Positions 1 through 5,571 of a stretch of DNA of 7,743 nucleotides are shown here, piece by piece. The translations under genes and the position numbers were made by a program. A model generated the notes under the pieces. The model did not search any database. It was given only the letters and a program-made list of their open reading frames with translations, and was not told the origin of the DNA. The stretch comes from an uncultured Verrucomicrobiota bacterium (GTDB lineage: Bacteria; Verrucomicrobiota; Verrucomicrobiia; Chthoniobacterales; SZAS-18). The first letter of the stretch is position 1. The number at the start of each line of letters is the position of its first letter. The DNA is taken from assembly GCA_937871685.1 (NCBI GenBank), contig CALMOL010000215.1, positions 1 to 7,743 on the forward strand. Reading direction: 5' to 3'.

Positions 1-44
1 GGATCGCCATTGTTGGGGCGCGGGGAGTTGGGGTCGGAGGACAT
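1..44 (-). CDS. N-terminal fragment of an unidentified leftward gene
   Basis: An ATG at 44-42 on the minus strand opens a frame that runs to the window edge without a stop, giving MSSDPNSPRPNNGD. The peptide is polar and rich in Ser, Pro, Asn and Asp, as in a disordered N-terminal tail, and gives no family clue. No Shine-Dalgarno motif precedes the ATG, but the other genes here lack one too. A terminator-like hairpin and a weak promoter-like pair lie upstream on the same strand. With only 14 codons visible, the call rests on the open frame and plausible composition, so it could be chance. Confidence 0.4.
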   Translation of the reverse strand, partial: MSSDPNSPRPNNGD

Positions 45-68
45 GGGGAAGGCTGGGGGAACGACAGC

Positions 69-95
69 AAAAAGCCACCACCGCGGAGAGGTGGC
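69..95 (-). terminator. Hairpin plus T5 on the minus strand (terminator or attenuator)
   Basis: Read on the minus strand, GCCACC (95-90), a 10-nt loop and GGTGGC (79-74) are followed at once by TTTTT (73-69). This is the layout of a small intrinsic terminator. No complete minus-strand gene ends before it, and a leftward start codon lies 25 bp further on. It could therefore act as an attenuator in that gene's leader, or stop transcripts coming from the palindrome region. The stem is only 6 bp. Confidence 0.4.
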
Positions 96-105
96 GGCCG
101 GCGCG

Positions 106-133
106 AGGCTAGCACGGCGCGCTTGGGCCGCAA
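106..133 (-). promoter_or_regulatory. Possible promoter for the leftward gene at the window edge
   Basis: On the minus strand, TTGCGG (133-128) and TAGCCT (111-106) are 16 bp apart, a loose match to sigma-70 -35 and -10 boxes. Transcription from here would run through the terminator-like hairpin at 95-69 before the ATG at 44. Such pairs are common by chance in GC-rich DNA, so this is a candidate only. Confidence 0.22.
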
Positions 134-189
134 AAGCAGCCGCGTGAGCACCTGCCTGTCATAGGTGCAAGCGCCGCGCGCCGGCGCGG

Positions 190-335
190 AACTCGAAGTT
201 CGAAGCTCGAAACCCGAGGCAAGCGGCCGAAGGGGAAAAGGCCGGAAGCCGGAGACGCGACGCCCGAAAGCTTCCGGCGCTCGCCTTTCTTTTCGGAGGC
301 TCGTTTCGGACTTCGGACTTCGAGCTTCGAGTTTC
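190..335. repeat. Long imperfect palindrome (dispersed-repeat candidate) in a gene-free stretch
   Basis: The left arm begins aactcgaagttcgaagctcg (190-209) and the right arm ends cttcgagcttcgagttt (319-335). Aligned as reverse complements, the two arms match imperfectly over about 70 nt each, with the centre near 262. The left arm is purine-rich and the right arm pyrimidine-rich. Because of this symmetry, both strands translate to similar peptides containing LEVRS, so the short frames here are artefacts. The rest of the gene-free stretch 45-403 holds only the terminator-like hairpin, a 6-bp stem (148-153 with 163-168) and a small GC stem (382-395) just before the tRNA. I recognise no gene in it. 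Confidence 0.65.
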
Positions 336-403
336 CCCTTGCTTGCAAGGGAGCTCCGCGCTTTCGTCTCCCCCCTGTCGCCGCGCCTTGGCGCGAGACG
401 GAA

Positions 404-477
404 GGAGTCGTAGCTCAATCGGTTAGAGCGCCGCCCTGTCACGGCGGAGGTTGCGGGTTCGAGCCCCGTCGACTCCG
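404..477 (+). tRNA. tRNA-Asp (anticodon GTC)
   Basis: A complete cloverleaf can be drawn. The acceptor stem is GGAGTCG (404-410) with CGACTCC (470-476), and the discriminator is G477. The D stem is GCTC/GAGC with a GGTTA-containing loop. The anticodon stem CCGCC/GGCGG encloses loop CTGTCAC, with anticodon GTC at 438-440, reading Asp codons GAC and GAU. The T stem is GCGGG/CCCGT with the canonical TTCGAGC loop. CCA is not encoded and must be added after transcription. A run of six T (483-488) lies 5 nt past the 3' end and may be a termination site, or the tRNA may be co-transcribed with lspA. Confidence 0.96.
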
Positions 478-501
478 GTTCCTTTTTTCCGAAGCGAAAC
501 G

Positions 502-1029
502 ATGCGCGCCTTCTTCGCCCACGCCCGCCTGGGCCTGCTGCTCGCGGCGGTGTCCGTCCCGCTCTACGCCCTGGACCAGGCGACGAAGTGGTGGGCGCAC
601 TACAAGATCCTGGACCCGATCGCGGTGATCCCCGGATACTTCCACTTCGTGTATTGGACGAATACCGGCGCGGCGTTTGGCCTGGGCAAGGACAACAACA
701 CGTTCTTCATCGTCCTTTCCGCGGTGGCCGCGGGGCTGATCTGGGCGCTGCACCACGCCAAGCTGCTCGGCGGCGCCTGGCAGCGCTGGGGCGTCGCGCT
801 GCTGCTGCCGGGCCTCTTCGGCAACCTGACCGACCGCCTTTGGCACGGGCACGTCATCGACTTCCTGCTCTTCCACCTTGGCGACAACGGCCCCGCGTGG
901 CCTGCCTTCAACGTGGCCGACTCGTGCATCTGCGTGGCCGTCGTCTGCTTCGTGTGGGGCAACCTGCGCGAGCTGCGCGCCGAATCCGCCGCCCGCTCGG
1001 CGGCCGCGAAGCCGGAGCCGGCAGAGTGA
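502..1029 (+). CDS. lspA: Lipoprotein signal peptidase (signal peptidase II)
   Basis: This 175-residue inner-membrane aspartyl protease removes the signal peptide from prolipoproteins after the lipobox cysteine has been diacylated. All family landmarks are visible: DQATKW at 25-30 after the first membrane helix, the NTGAAFG box (54-60), GNLTDR (107-112), VIDF with catalytic Asp120, and PAFNVADS (134-141) with catalytic Asp140. The 20-residue spacing of the two aspartates fits the family. Four hydrophobic segments are recognisable (about 8-24, 68-83, 96-106, 141-153), and the tail is Ala/Glu/Lys-rich. ATG 502 is the first ATG after the tRNA; an upstream in-frame TTG lies inside the tRNA and is rejected. 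The ribosome site is weak (GAAG at 491-494). lspA often sits beside ileS, but here its neighbour is tRNA-Asp. Confidence 0.96.
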   Translation: MRAFFAHARLGLLLAAVSVPLYALDQATKWWAHYKILDPIAVIPGYFHFVYWTNTGAAFGLGKDNNTFFIVLSAVAAGLIWALHHAKLLGGAWQRWGVALLLPGLFGNLTDRLWHGHVIDFLLFHLGDNGPAWPAFNVADSCICVAVVCFVWGNLRELRAESAARSAAAKPEPAE

Positions 1030-1075
1030 GGCGAGGCGCGGCGTCAAGGCTGCCGTCCACCGCGGTGCCGGCAGG

Positions 1076-1123
1076 GTTGTCGAGGCGGCACGTCCGCTTC
1101 GCGGACAGGGAGGCCTCGACAAC
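1076..1123. repeat. Nested hairpin downstream of lspA
   Basis: GTTGTCGAGGC (1076-1086) pairs perfectly with GCCTCGACAAC (1113-1123). Inside it, GTCCGC (1092-1097) pairs with GCGGAC (1101-1106) around a TTC loop. It lies 46 nt after the lspA stop. No T run follows on either strand, so it is not a classical intrinsic terminator. It may stabilise the lspA mRNA 3' end, act in factor-dependent termination, or be a dispersed palindromic element. The rest of 1030-1256 shows no gene. Confidence 0.7.
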
Positions 1124-1256
1124 GGGACGCCTCTCAGAAGCCGGGACACGTCTCGGGATCAGCCTGGCGCTGGCGGGTCGCGGGGCTGCGAAACTGGTCT
1201 CCCATGAATTTCCGTTGGCGGATTGCGTCGCAGGTTCTTTCCTCCCGCCTGCCGTC

Positions 1257-2147
1257 ATGCGCCGCTTCCTCCTCCCCCTTGCCGCGCTCGCGCTGCTCCT
1301 CGTTCCCCGCGCGCCGGCGCAAGCCCCCGCGGGAAAGGCGCAGGTCCGCATTTCGTTTTGGAACTTGGAATGGTTTCCCGGCCACAAGCCGGAAGCCAGC
1401 CCGGCCGAGCAGGCGGAGCATGCCGCGACCGTCCAGCCGGAGGTGGCCAAGCTCGCGCCCGACGTGATGGGCATGAGCGAGATCCGCAACTGGGACGCCG
1501 CCGCGCTCGCCGTGGCCAAGACGCCCGGTCTCGCCTTGAACGTGTGCGCGCAATTCCACGACAAGGACGGCAACGTGGCGCTCCAGCAGTGCGCCATCGC
1601 CTCCCGCCTGCCCTGCCTGGGCGCGTGGGGCGAGGACTGGAAGAAGGACGCCGCCGGGTTCAAGCCGCGCCGCGGCTTCGCCTTCGCCGCCTACCAGGCC
1701 GCGCCCGGCCGCGTGCTCCTCGTCTATTCCGTCCACTTCAAGAGCAACCGCCGCCCCGACCCCGGCGAGCCGCCCAACGAGAACGTGCGCCTGGAAATGT
1801 CGCGCCAGCTCCTCGCCCATTCCCGCGCCATGCAGGCCGCCTACGCGCCGATGGGCGAGGCCACGACCGTCTTCGGCGGCGACTTCAACACCTCGCTCGA
1901 CGACTCGCGCTTCGGGAGGGAGCAAACGCTCCACGAGATCCTGCGCGCCGGCTACACCTGGGCGCTGGCGATCCTCGGCCCGCACGAGCGCATCTCCATG
2001 CCCGGCCACGGCCGCTACCCGCCGGCAACCTTCGACCACATCTTCTTTCTCGGGAACCGTGCGCGCGTGGCCTCCGCCGCCGCCGGCACGACCGGCCCGG
2101 AGTGCTCCGACCACCGAAGCGTGAGCGCGGTGCTGGAATGGAAGTAG
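1257..2147 (+). CDS. Secreted endonuclease/exonuclease/phosphatase (EEP) family enzyme
   Basis: The product has 296 residues. Residues 1-23 form a signal peptide (MRR, a hydrophobic Leu/Ala core, then APAQA), so the enzyme is probably periplasmic or secreted. The rest is one EEP (DNase I-like) domain with its metal and catalytic motifs in order: SFWNLEW with Asn36, VMGMSEIRN with Glu75, VYSVHFKSN with His160, GGDFNTS with Asp209 and Asn211, TFDHIFF with Asp260, and CSDHRSV with Asp285 and the terminal catalytic His286. It is therefore probably an active Mg-dependent phosphoesterase. The fold covers nucleases, sphingomyelinases and inositol phosphatases, and the sequence does not reveal the substrate. 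ATG 1257 is the only ATG in frame directly before the signal peptide; no Shine-Dalgarno site is seen. It converges on the DUF4097-like gene across a long palindrome. Confidence 0.88.
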   Translation: MRRFLLPLAALALLLVPRAPAQAPAGKAQVRISFWNLEWFPGHKPEASPAEQAEHAATVQPEVAKLAPDVMGMSEIRNWDAAALAVAKTPGLALNVCAQFHDKDGNVALQQCAIASRLPCLGAWGEDWKKDAAGFKPRRGFAFAAYQAAPGRVLLVYSVHFKSNRRPDPGEPPNENVRLEMSRQLLAHSRAMQAAYAPMGEATTVFGGDFNTSLDDSRFGREQTLHEILRAGYTWALAILGPHERISMPGHGRYPPATFDHIFFLGNRARVASAAAGTTGPECSDHRSVSAVLEWK

Positions 2148-2153
2148 AGGGGA

Positions 2154-2305
2154 AAGGGCGGAAAAGCCTCAAGCTTCAGGCTTCAAGGAAGGGCCGAAAG
2201 GAAGAGGGAAGAAATGGAAAGAACCCGAGGACCGTTCCGCCTCGGCCATCCTTCCGCCCTTCTTCCTCTCTGCCTTCCCCTTGAAGCCTGAAGCTTTCCG
2301 CCCTT
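2154..2305. repeat. Long palindrome between convergent genes
   Basis: The outer arms AAGGGCGGA (2154-2162) and TCCGCCCTT (2297-2305) pair exactly. Inside them, AAGCTTCAGGCTTCAAGG (2171-2188) and CCTTGAAGCCTGAAGCTT (2279-2296) form a perfect 18-bp inverted repeat. The inner flanks continue as an imperfect purine/pyrimidine-rich palindrome. The element fills almost the whole gap between the EEP stop (2147) and the DUF4097-like stop (2305). It resembles the palindrome at 190-335 in layout and word use, but the sequence differs. If transcribed from either side it could fold into a long hairpin and end both transcripts. Confidence 0.8.
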
Positions 2306-3087
2306 CACCTCTTCAGGATCTCCGTCCTCCCCCGCGCGTTCGTCACCTCGACGAGCGCGCCGCCGGTGTTCAGCTCGGCGGAGATGACCACGGCGCCCTC
2401 CTCCTCGCGGATCGGCACGTCGAAGCCGCACTTAAGCGGCCCGCCGCAGCGCACGCGCAGGTTGGCAGCCACGTCAGACGGCAAGCCCAGGCGGATGCTG
2501 CCCGCGGCGGAGGCAAGGCGCAGGCGCTGCTCGTCCCGCACGAGGTCGAACTGCGCCCAGAGCGCGCCGATCTCGGTGCGCAGGTCCACGTTTCCGGCGA
2601 GGCGCTGGACCTGGAGATTGCCCGAGGTCGTCGAGGCCGTCACCGCGCCGCGCACGCCGGAAACGCGCACCACGCCGCTCCGCGCTTCCAGAAGCTCGAT
2701 GGTCACGGGACGTGGCACCGTGAGCACGAGGTTCACCTCGCCGATGTCCACGCCCGGCGGCACGCCGGGCACGGGCAAGGCGCTCACCGTGACCTGGAAG
2801 CGATTCCAGCCCGTTTCCACCTCCACCTGGAGGAAGGGGAACAGCTCGCGCGCCTCGGCGCGGCGCATCACCTCGAGCTTTGCCTCGTCGCGGTCCCACA
2901 CCTCCACGCGCACGCCGCCCAGCGGGTTGACGATGCGGATGTAAGCCTCGGCGTTCAGCGGATCCGTGCGCGACTCCGCCACCTCCACCAGTTGCGCCGG
3001 GGCCGCCGGGCAAAGGACCAGGGCCGCGCCCACGGCCAGGAGGGCGGCGGCCAAGCGGGCCGAGAAACCTGCCCAGACCGCGGTCAC
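2305..3087 (-). CDS. Secreted DUF4097-like beta-strand repeat protein
   Basis: The product has 260 residues. Residues 1-31 look like an export signal (hydrophobic 11-25, then PAAPAQ). The LVLC at 23-26 does not fit a lipobox, so signal peptidase I is expected rather than LspA. The mature part is repetitive beta strand: a VNPLGGVRVEV opening (53-63) typical of DUF4097 and adhesin-like head domains, then VRVSGVRGAVTASTTSGNLQ (140-159), followed by further strand-turn units ending in VEVTNARGRTEIL. Cys214 and Cys220 could form a disulfide. Family members are envelope proteins of mostly unknown role. The GTG start overlaps the PEP-CTERM stop as GTGA (3087-3084), implying translational coupling. 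No cell-wall or membrane anchor is visible at the C-terminus. Confidence 0.78.
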   Translation of the reverse strand: MTAVWAGFSARLAAALLAVGAALVLCPAAPAQLVEVAESRTDPLNAEAYIRIVNPLGGVRVEVWDRDEAKLEVMRRAEARELFPFLQVEVETGWNRFQVTVSALPVPGVPPGVDIGEVNLVLTVPRPVTIELLEARSGVVRVSGVRGAVTASTTSGNLQVQRLAGNVDLRTEIGALWAQFDLVRDEQRLRLASAAGSIRLGLPSDVAANLRVRCGGPLKCGFDVPIREEEGAVVISAELNTGGALVEVTNARGRTEILKR

Positions 3088-3800
3088 GCGCCCGCCGGGA
3101 CGCGCCGACGGCGGAGGAAATGCCAGCCGAGCGCGCCCACGGCCAGCGCGCCGCCGAGCACGGTGGCCGGCTCCGGCACCGCGGCGAGGTCGGCGCGGAT
3201 CAGGAAGTTGCCGGGGACGTAGTTCTCGATCGGCGCCAGGATGCCGCCGTTCCCGCCCAGATTGTTTGGGTCAAACGTGCCCGGGTAAAACCCCGCGAAG
3301 CTTCGGTTGGCCAGGGGCGCGGTTTGATCCAGCCCAGCCGGCGCCGGCTCCGGCGTCGCGATGTTGGCAAAGGAAAAGCCGACGAAGAAATTCTGCGTCG
3401 TGATGAGCTGCGGGCTGAAGGGCAGCGCGAAGGACACGAACGTGTTGGTGTTGGCCGAGGAAATCACCCCGGCCACGCTGCCGAGCACCTGCGCGTCGGA
3501 CGGGTTGCCGTCCCCGTTCGGGTCGCTCCACAGATAGACCATGATGGGCAGGCCGTTGGGATTGGGGCTCGTGGTGCCCGGCGCGCCGAACGCGATCTGC
3601 ACCGCGCTCACCACCGTGGTGCCGGGCGCGGGGGTTTGGAAGGAATTTAAATATGCGGCCGTGGGGAAATTGTTCGTCACCCCGACCGCCGTCTCCGCCG
3701 TGCCATCGTCGATCTGGAGCACCTGCGCCCGCGCGGGCAAAGCGGCGCCGAGCAGGGAAACGGCCGCCGCGGCGGCAAGCAGGCAAAGGCGGTGCGTCAT
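3084..3800 (-). CDS. PEP-CTERM sorting domain protein, secreted
   Basis: The product has 238 residues. A signal peptide covers 1-25 (MTHR, a hydrophobic core, PARAQ). The body is a Gly/Asn/Pro/Thr-rich beta domain with a stretch WSDPNGDGNPSD (91-102) that resembles a calcium-binding loop. The C-terminus is a textbook exosortase signal: VPEP at 208-211, a hydrophobic helix (about 212-229), then RRRR (230-233). Such proteins are processed by an exosortase and shown at the surface or put into exopolysaccharide; no exosortase gene lies in this window. ATG 3800 is chosen because it directly precedes the signal peptide. The frame stays open far upstream, but there it is antisense-like shadow inside the TPR gene. 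The gene lies 62 bp after the TPR stop and overlaps the DUF4097-like start by 4 bp. A promoter-like pair sits just upstream. Confidence 0.9.
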   Translation of the reverse strand: MTHRLCLLAAAAAVSLLGAALPARAQVLQIDDGTAETAVGVTNNFPTAAYLNSFQTPAPGTTVVSAVQIAFGAPGTTSPNPNGLPIMVYLWSDPNGDGNPSDAQVLGSVAGVISSANTNTFVSFALPFSPQLITTQNFFVGFSFANIATPEPAPAGLDQTAPLANRSFAGFYPGTFDPNNLGGNGGILAPIENYVPGNFLIRADLAAVPEPATVLGGALAVGALGWHFLRRRRVPAGA

Positions 3801-3809
3801 ACGAGGCGA

Positions 3810-3839
3810 ATGCTGGGGCCGGCGGCGCGTGGGCGTCAA
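3810..3839 (-). promoter_or_regulatory. Candidate promoter of the PEP-CTERM gene, close to the start codon
   Basis: On the minus strand, TTGACG (3839-3834) and CAGCAT (3815-3810) are 18 bp apart. The -35 box matches the sigma-70 consensus at five of six positions and the -10 box at three. The -10 box ends 9 bp before the ATG, which would give a leader of only a few nucleotides. If real, the PEP-CTERM/DUF4097 pair can be transcribed apart from the TPR gene. The same CAGCAT occurs before the gene at 6365. Confidence 0.4.
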
Positions 3840-3862
3840 GGGAAATTCCCGCGCCCGCGCCA

Positions 3863-4759
3863 CTACCCGCCCAGCTTGGCCAGCGCGGCGCGGGCCCCCT
3901 TGTTCTGGGGGTCCAGGCGCAGCGCCGCCTCGTATTCCGCCTTCGCCGCGGCGCGGTCGCCCCTCTTCTCCAGCACTTGCCCCAGGCGAAAGCGCGCGGC
4001 GGCGGGCGGCGGGTCGTCGTAGTCCGAGGGCAGCGTGAAGTAGCGCCGCAGGGCCGCCTCGGCCCGGTCGAGCTGCTGGCCCGACATCGCGCCGGTGCGG
4101 CCGACCTGGAAAACGGAGCCGGGATGCGCGGGGCTGACGGCCAGCGCGCGGTCGAGGTGGGAAAAGGCGCGCTCCCATTCCTTGTCGCGCTGCGCGACGA
4201 GCGCCAGGCGCAGGAAGGCGTCCGGTCGGGCGGGGTTGGAGCGCGCGGACTTGGCGTAGCAAGCCGTCGCGTCCGTGATCTTGTCCGCCGCGACGAGGAG
4301 GTCCCCCTCGGTCAGCCAGCCGAAGGCAGGGTCGCGCGCCTGGATCTCGGCGACCAGCGCGCGGGCCTTGTCCTTCGAGCCGCCGACCACGGCGGGGGCG
4401 GCGGTGAAGTAGATGGCGAGGTCGCGCTTGGCCTCCAGGTTGGCCGGATCGAGCGCCACGGCCCGCTCCATTTCCGAGCGCACGCGGCCGGCCAGGCGCA
4501 GGCCCTTCGCCATGCCGGCGCGCGCGGCGTAGAGCCCGAGCGCGCGGCCAAGCCACTGGTGATATTCGCTCCGCTCGGGCGCCGCCGCGGCGGCCTTCTC
4601 CAGCCACGAGGCCGCTTCTTCATACTGGTGCGCGCGCATCGCGGCGCGGCCCTTCGCGAAAAACCCGGTCGCCTCCACCGAGGGCGTGGGTGCGCCGCGG
4701 GCCGCGGCGGGAATCGCGGCGAGGAAAACCGCGAGGAGGAGAATCAGGCGCGCGCGCAC
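3863..4759 (-). CDS. Secreted tetratricopeptide-repeat (TPR) protein
   Basis: The product has 298 residues if it starts at GTG 4759-4757. That start opens a clear signal peptide (VRARLILLLAVFLAAIPAAA, residues 1-20). A longer frame back to an ATG at 4981 would add 74 Pro/Gly-rich residues before the signal peptide and overlap the divergent DUF433 start, so it is rejected. Helical TPR units are visible near 32-61, 145-176, 179-210 and 252-284, with typical consensus pieces such as YEEAASWLEKA and AKAEYEAALRLDPQN. VVGGSKDKA (124-132) is a motif I associate with a TPR subgroup. It probably acts as a periplasmic protein-protein scaffold with no catalysis expected. As the first gene of the leftward group it may work with the PEP-CTERM and DUF4097-like products, but that is inference from order and spacing alone. 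Confidence 0.85.
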   Translation of the reverse strand: MRARLILLLAVFLAAIPAAARGAPTPSVEATGFFAKGRAAMRAHQYEEAASWLEKAAAAAPERSEYHQWLGRALGLYAARAGMAKGLRLAGRVRSEMERAVALDPANLEAKRDLAIYFTAAPAVVGGSKDKARALVAEIQARDPAFGWLTEGDLLVAADKITDATACYAKSARSNPARPDAFLRLALVAQRDKEWERAFSHLDRALAVSPAHPGSVFQVGRTGAMSGQQLDRAEAALRRYFTLPSDYDDPPPAAARFRLGQVLEKRGDRAAAKAEYEAALRLDPQNKGARAALAKLGG

Positions 4760-4923
4760 GCCGGAAGATGCGCGCGCCGGGCGAGGCGGGAAAGGCAAGT
4801 CGTGGCATCCGCCAGACGCGGTTTTCGCCGGGGGAGGGGGGCGCAGGGAAGCCAGTCCCAGGTCGATGGCAACGGAGCAAAGCCCGCCCGGCCTTCCCGT
4901 TGGGAACTTGGCGGACTTGGTCT

Positions 4924-4961
4924 CGCCGGCGAAATGGCCTGCGGCTATTCCTTCGCCGGTG
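4924..4961. promoter_or_regulatory. Inverted repeat before the DUF433 gene (possible autoregulatory operator)
   Basis: CCGGCGAA (4926-4933) and TTCGCCGG (4952-4959) form a perfect 8-bp inverted repeat. It extends to 10 bp with one G-T pair and one C-G pair, and has an 18-bp spacer. It ends 18 bp before the ATG at 4980 and just upstream of a -10-like TATCCT (4969-4974), where a repressor would block transcription. Many antitoxins repress their own operon through such palindromes. The rest of the divergent gap 4760-4979 shows nothing else convincing. Confidence 0.4.
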
Positions 4962-4979
4962 GGTGCGCTATCCTTCGAC

Positions 4980-5207
4980 ATGAGCTACCTCGACCGCATC
5001 ACCTTCAACCCCGCGCAATGCGGCGGCCGACCCTGCATTCGCGGGATGCGCATCCGGGTCAAGGAAGTGCTCGAGCTCCTCGCGGCCGATGTGCCCGTCG
5101 CGGAAATCCTCGCCGGTTACCCAGACCTGGAGGCGGAAGACATCCGGGCCTGCCTGCAATACGCCGCCGCGCAGGCCAACCACAGCGTGCTCTGGGCCGC
5201 GGCGTGA
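4980..5207 (+). CDS. DUF433 family antitoxin-type protein
   Basis: This 75-residue protein matches the DUF433 pattern from end to end: DRITFNP (5-11), GGRPCIRGMRIRVKEVLELL (15-34), the EILAGYPDLEAEDIRACLQ segment (42-60) and YAAAQ (61-65). DUF433 proteins are small helix-turn-helix-like proteins, usually encoded just before a DUF5615 PIN-like toxin, and are taken to be VapB-like antitoxins that neutralise the toxin and repress their own operon. Here too the next gene overlaps by 4 bp (GTGA, 5204-5207) and is a DUF5615 remnant. The length is normal and no key position looks lost, so the antitoxin appears intact. ATG 4980 aligns with the usual family start; no Shine-Dalgarno site is present, but TATCCT lies 5 bp upstream. 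Confidence 0.88.
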   Translation: MSYLDRITFNPAQCGGRPCIRGMRIRVKEVLELLAADVPVAEILAGYPDLEAEDIRACLQYAAAQANHSVLWAAA

Positions 5208-5449
5208 AACTCCGCGTGGACGCGCAGCTCCCGCCCGCGCTGGCGCGGCTGCTCGGCACGCTTGGGCAGGGCGCGGTCGCCGCCCGGGAAGTGGGATTAC
5301 GCGCGGCGGACGACGGCCAGATTTGGCAATGGACCTCTTTCGGAATTCATCGCTCGGGGGCCGCGAAGCGACGCTGACGTGAGTCGCCGCTCCGCGGCTA
5401 GATCGAGCGACGCCGGTGCGCCGGGGACCACGCGGTGGAGGTGCGCTGA
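5204..5449 (+). pseudogene. Truncated DUF5615 PIN-like toxin, partner of the DUF433 gene
   Basis: GTG 5204, overlapping the DUF433 stop, opens VKLRVDAQLPPALARLL, then AREVGLRAADDGQIWQW (27-43). This is the N-terminal half of a DUF5615 toxin, with the PIN acidic residues Asp6, Asp36 and Asp37. Intact members have roughly 110 residues and continue with a VTKDxDF-like motif. Here similarity stops near codon 43 (5332), and the frame ends at TGA 5375-5377 after 57 residues. In the same frame further on, after a second stop (TAG 5399-5401), AGDHAVEVR and TGA (5420-5449) look like the family's usual C-terminal end. About 30 middle codons are therefore missing, and 5333-5419 holds unrelated sequence. 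The toxin should be inactive. The C-terminal match is short and less certain than the N-terminal one. Confidence 0.72.
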
Positions 5450-5571
5450 CAAGCATTCCTTCGTCCCCTCAAAGTGTCAGGATTCATCGCCTGCCCCCTT
5501 TGACCGAGGATTCTCCCGATGGTCCCGAATGCCCGGAGACCAAGGGCTGCCGGCTTGAAGGCGCTCCGGTT

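Noticed and set aside
165..413. Short frames on both strands over the first palindrome
   Set aside because: The peptides from the two strands resemble each other because the DNA is palindromic, and one runs into the tRNA.
588..1256. A long rightward open frame overlapping lspA in another phase, continuous with the EEP gene
   Set aside because: Only the part from ATG 1257 has a signal peptide and EEP motifs. The upstream part is Arg/Ala/Pro-rich, out-of-phase shadow of lspA and intergenic sequence, common in GC-rich DNA.
2317..3087. Lipoprotein reading of the DUF4097-like protein from its LVLC sequence
   Set aside because: The residue before Cys is Leu, which does not fit a lipobox, and a signal peptidase I site (PAAPAQ) follows.
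2281..3222. A rightward frame of about 313 codons opposite the DUF4097-like gene
   Set aside because: It is rich in His, Arg and Ala and is antisense to a protein with signal peptide and beta-repeat pattern.
4757..4981. Upstream extension of the TPR gene to ATG 4981
   Set aside because: It would put 74 Pro/Gly-rich residues before a signal peptide and overlap the divergent DUF433 start codon.
3653..5203. A 500-plus-codon rightward frame opposite the TPR gene
   Set aside because: Its low-complexity Arg/Gly/Ala sequence is antisense to a clear TPR gene. Only its last 57 codons, from GTG 5204, are meaningful, as the toxin remnant.
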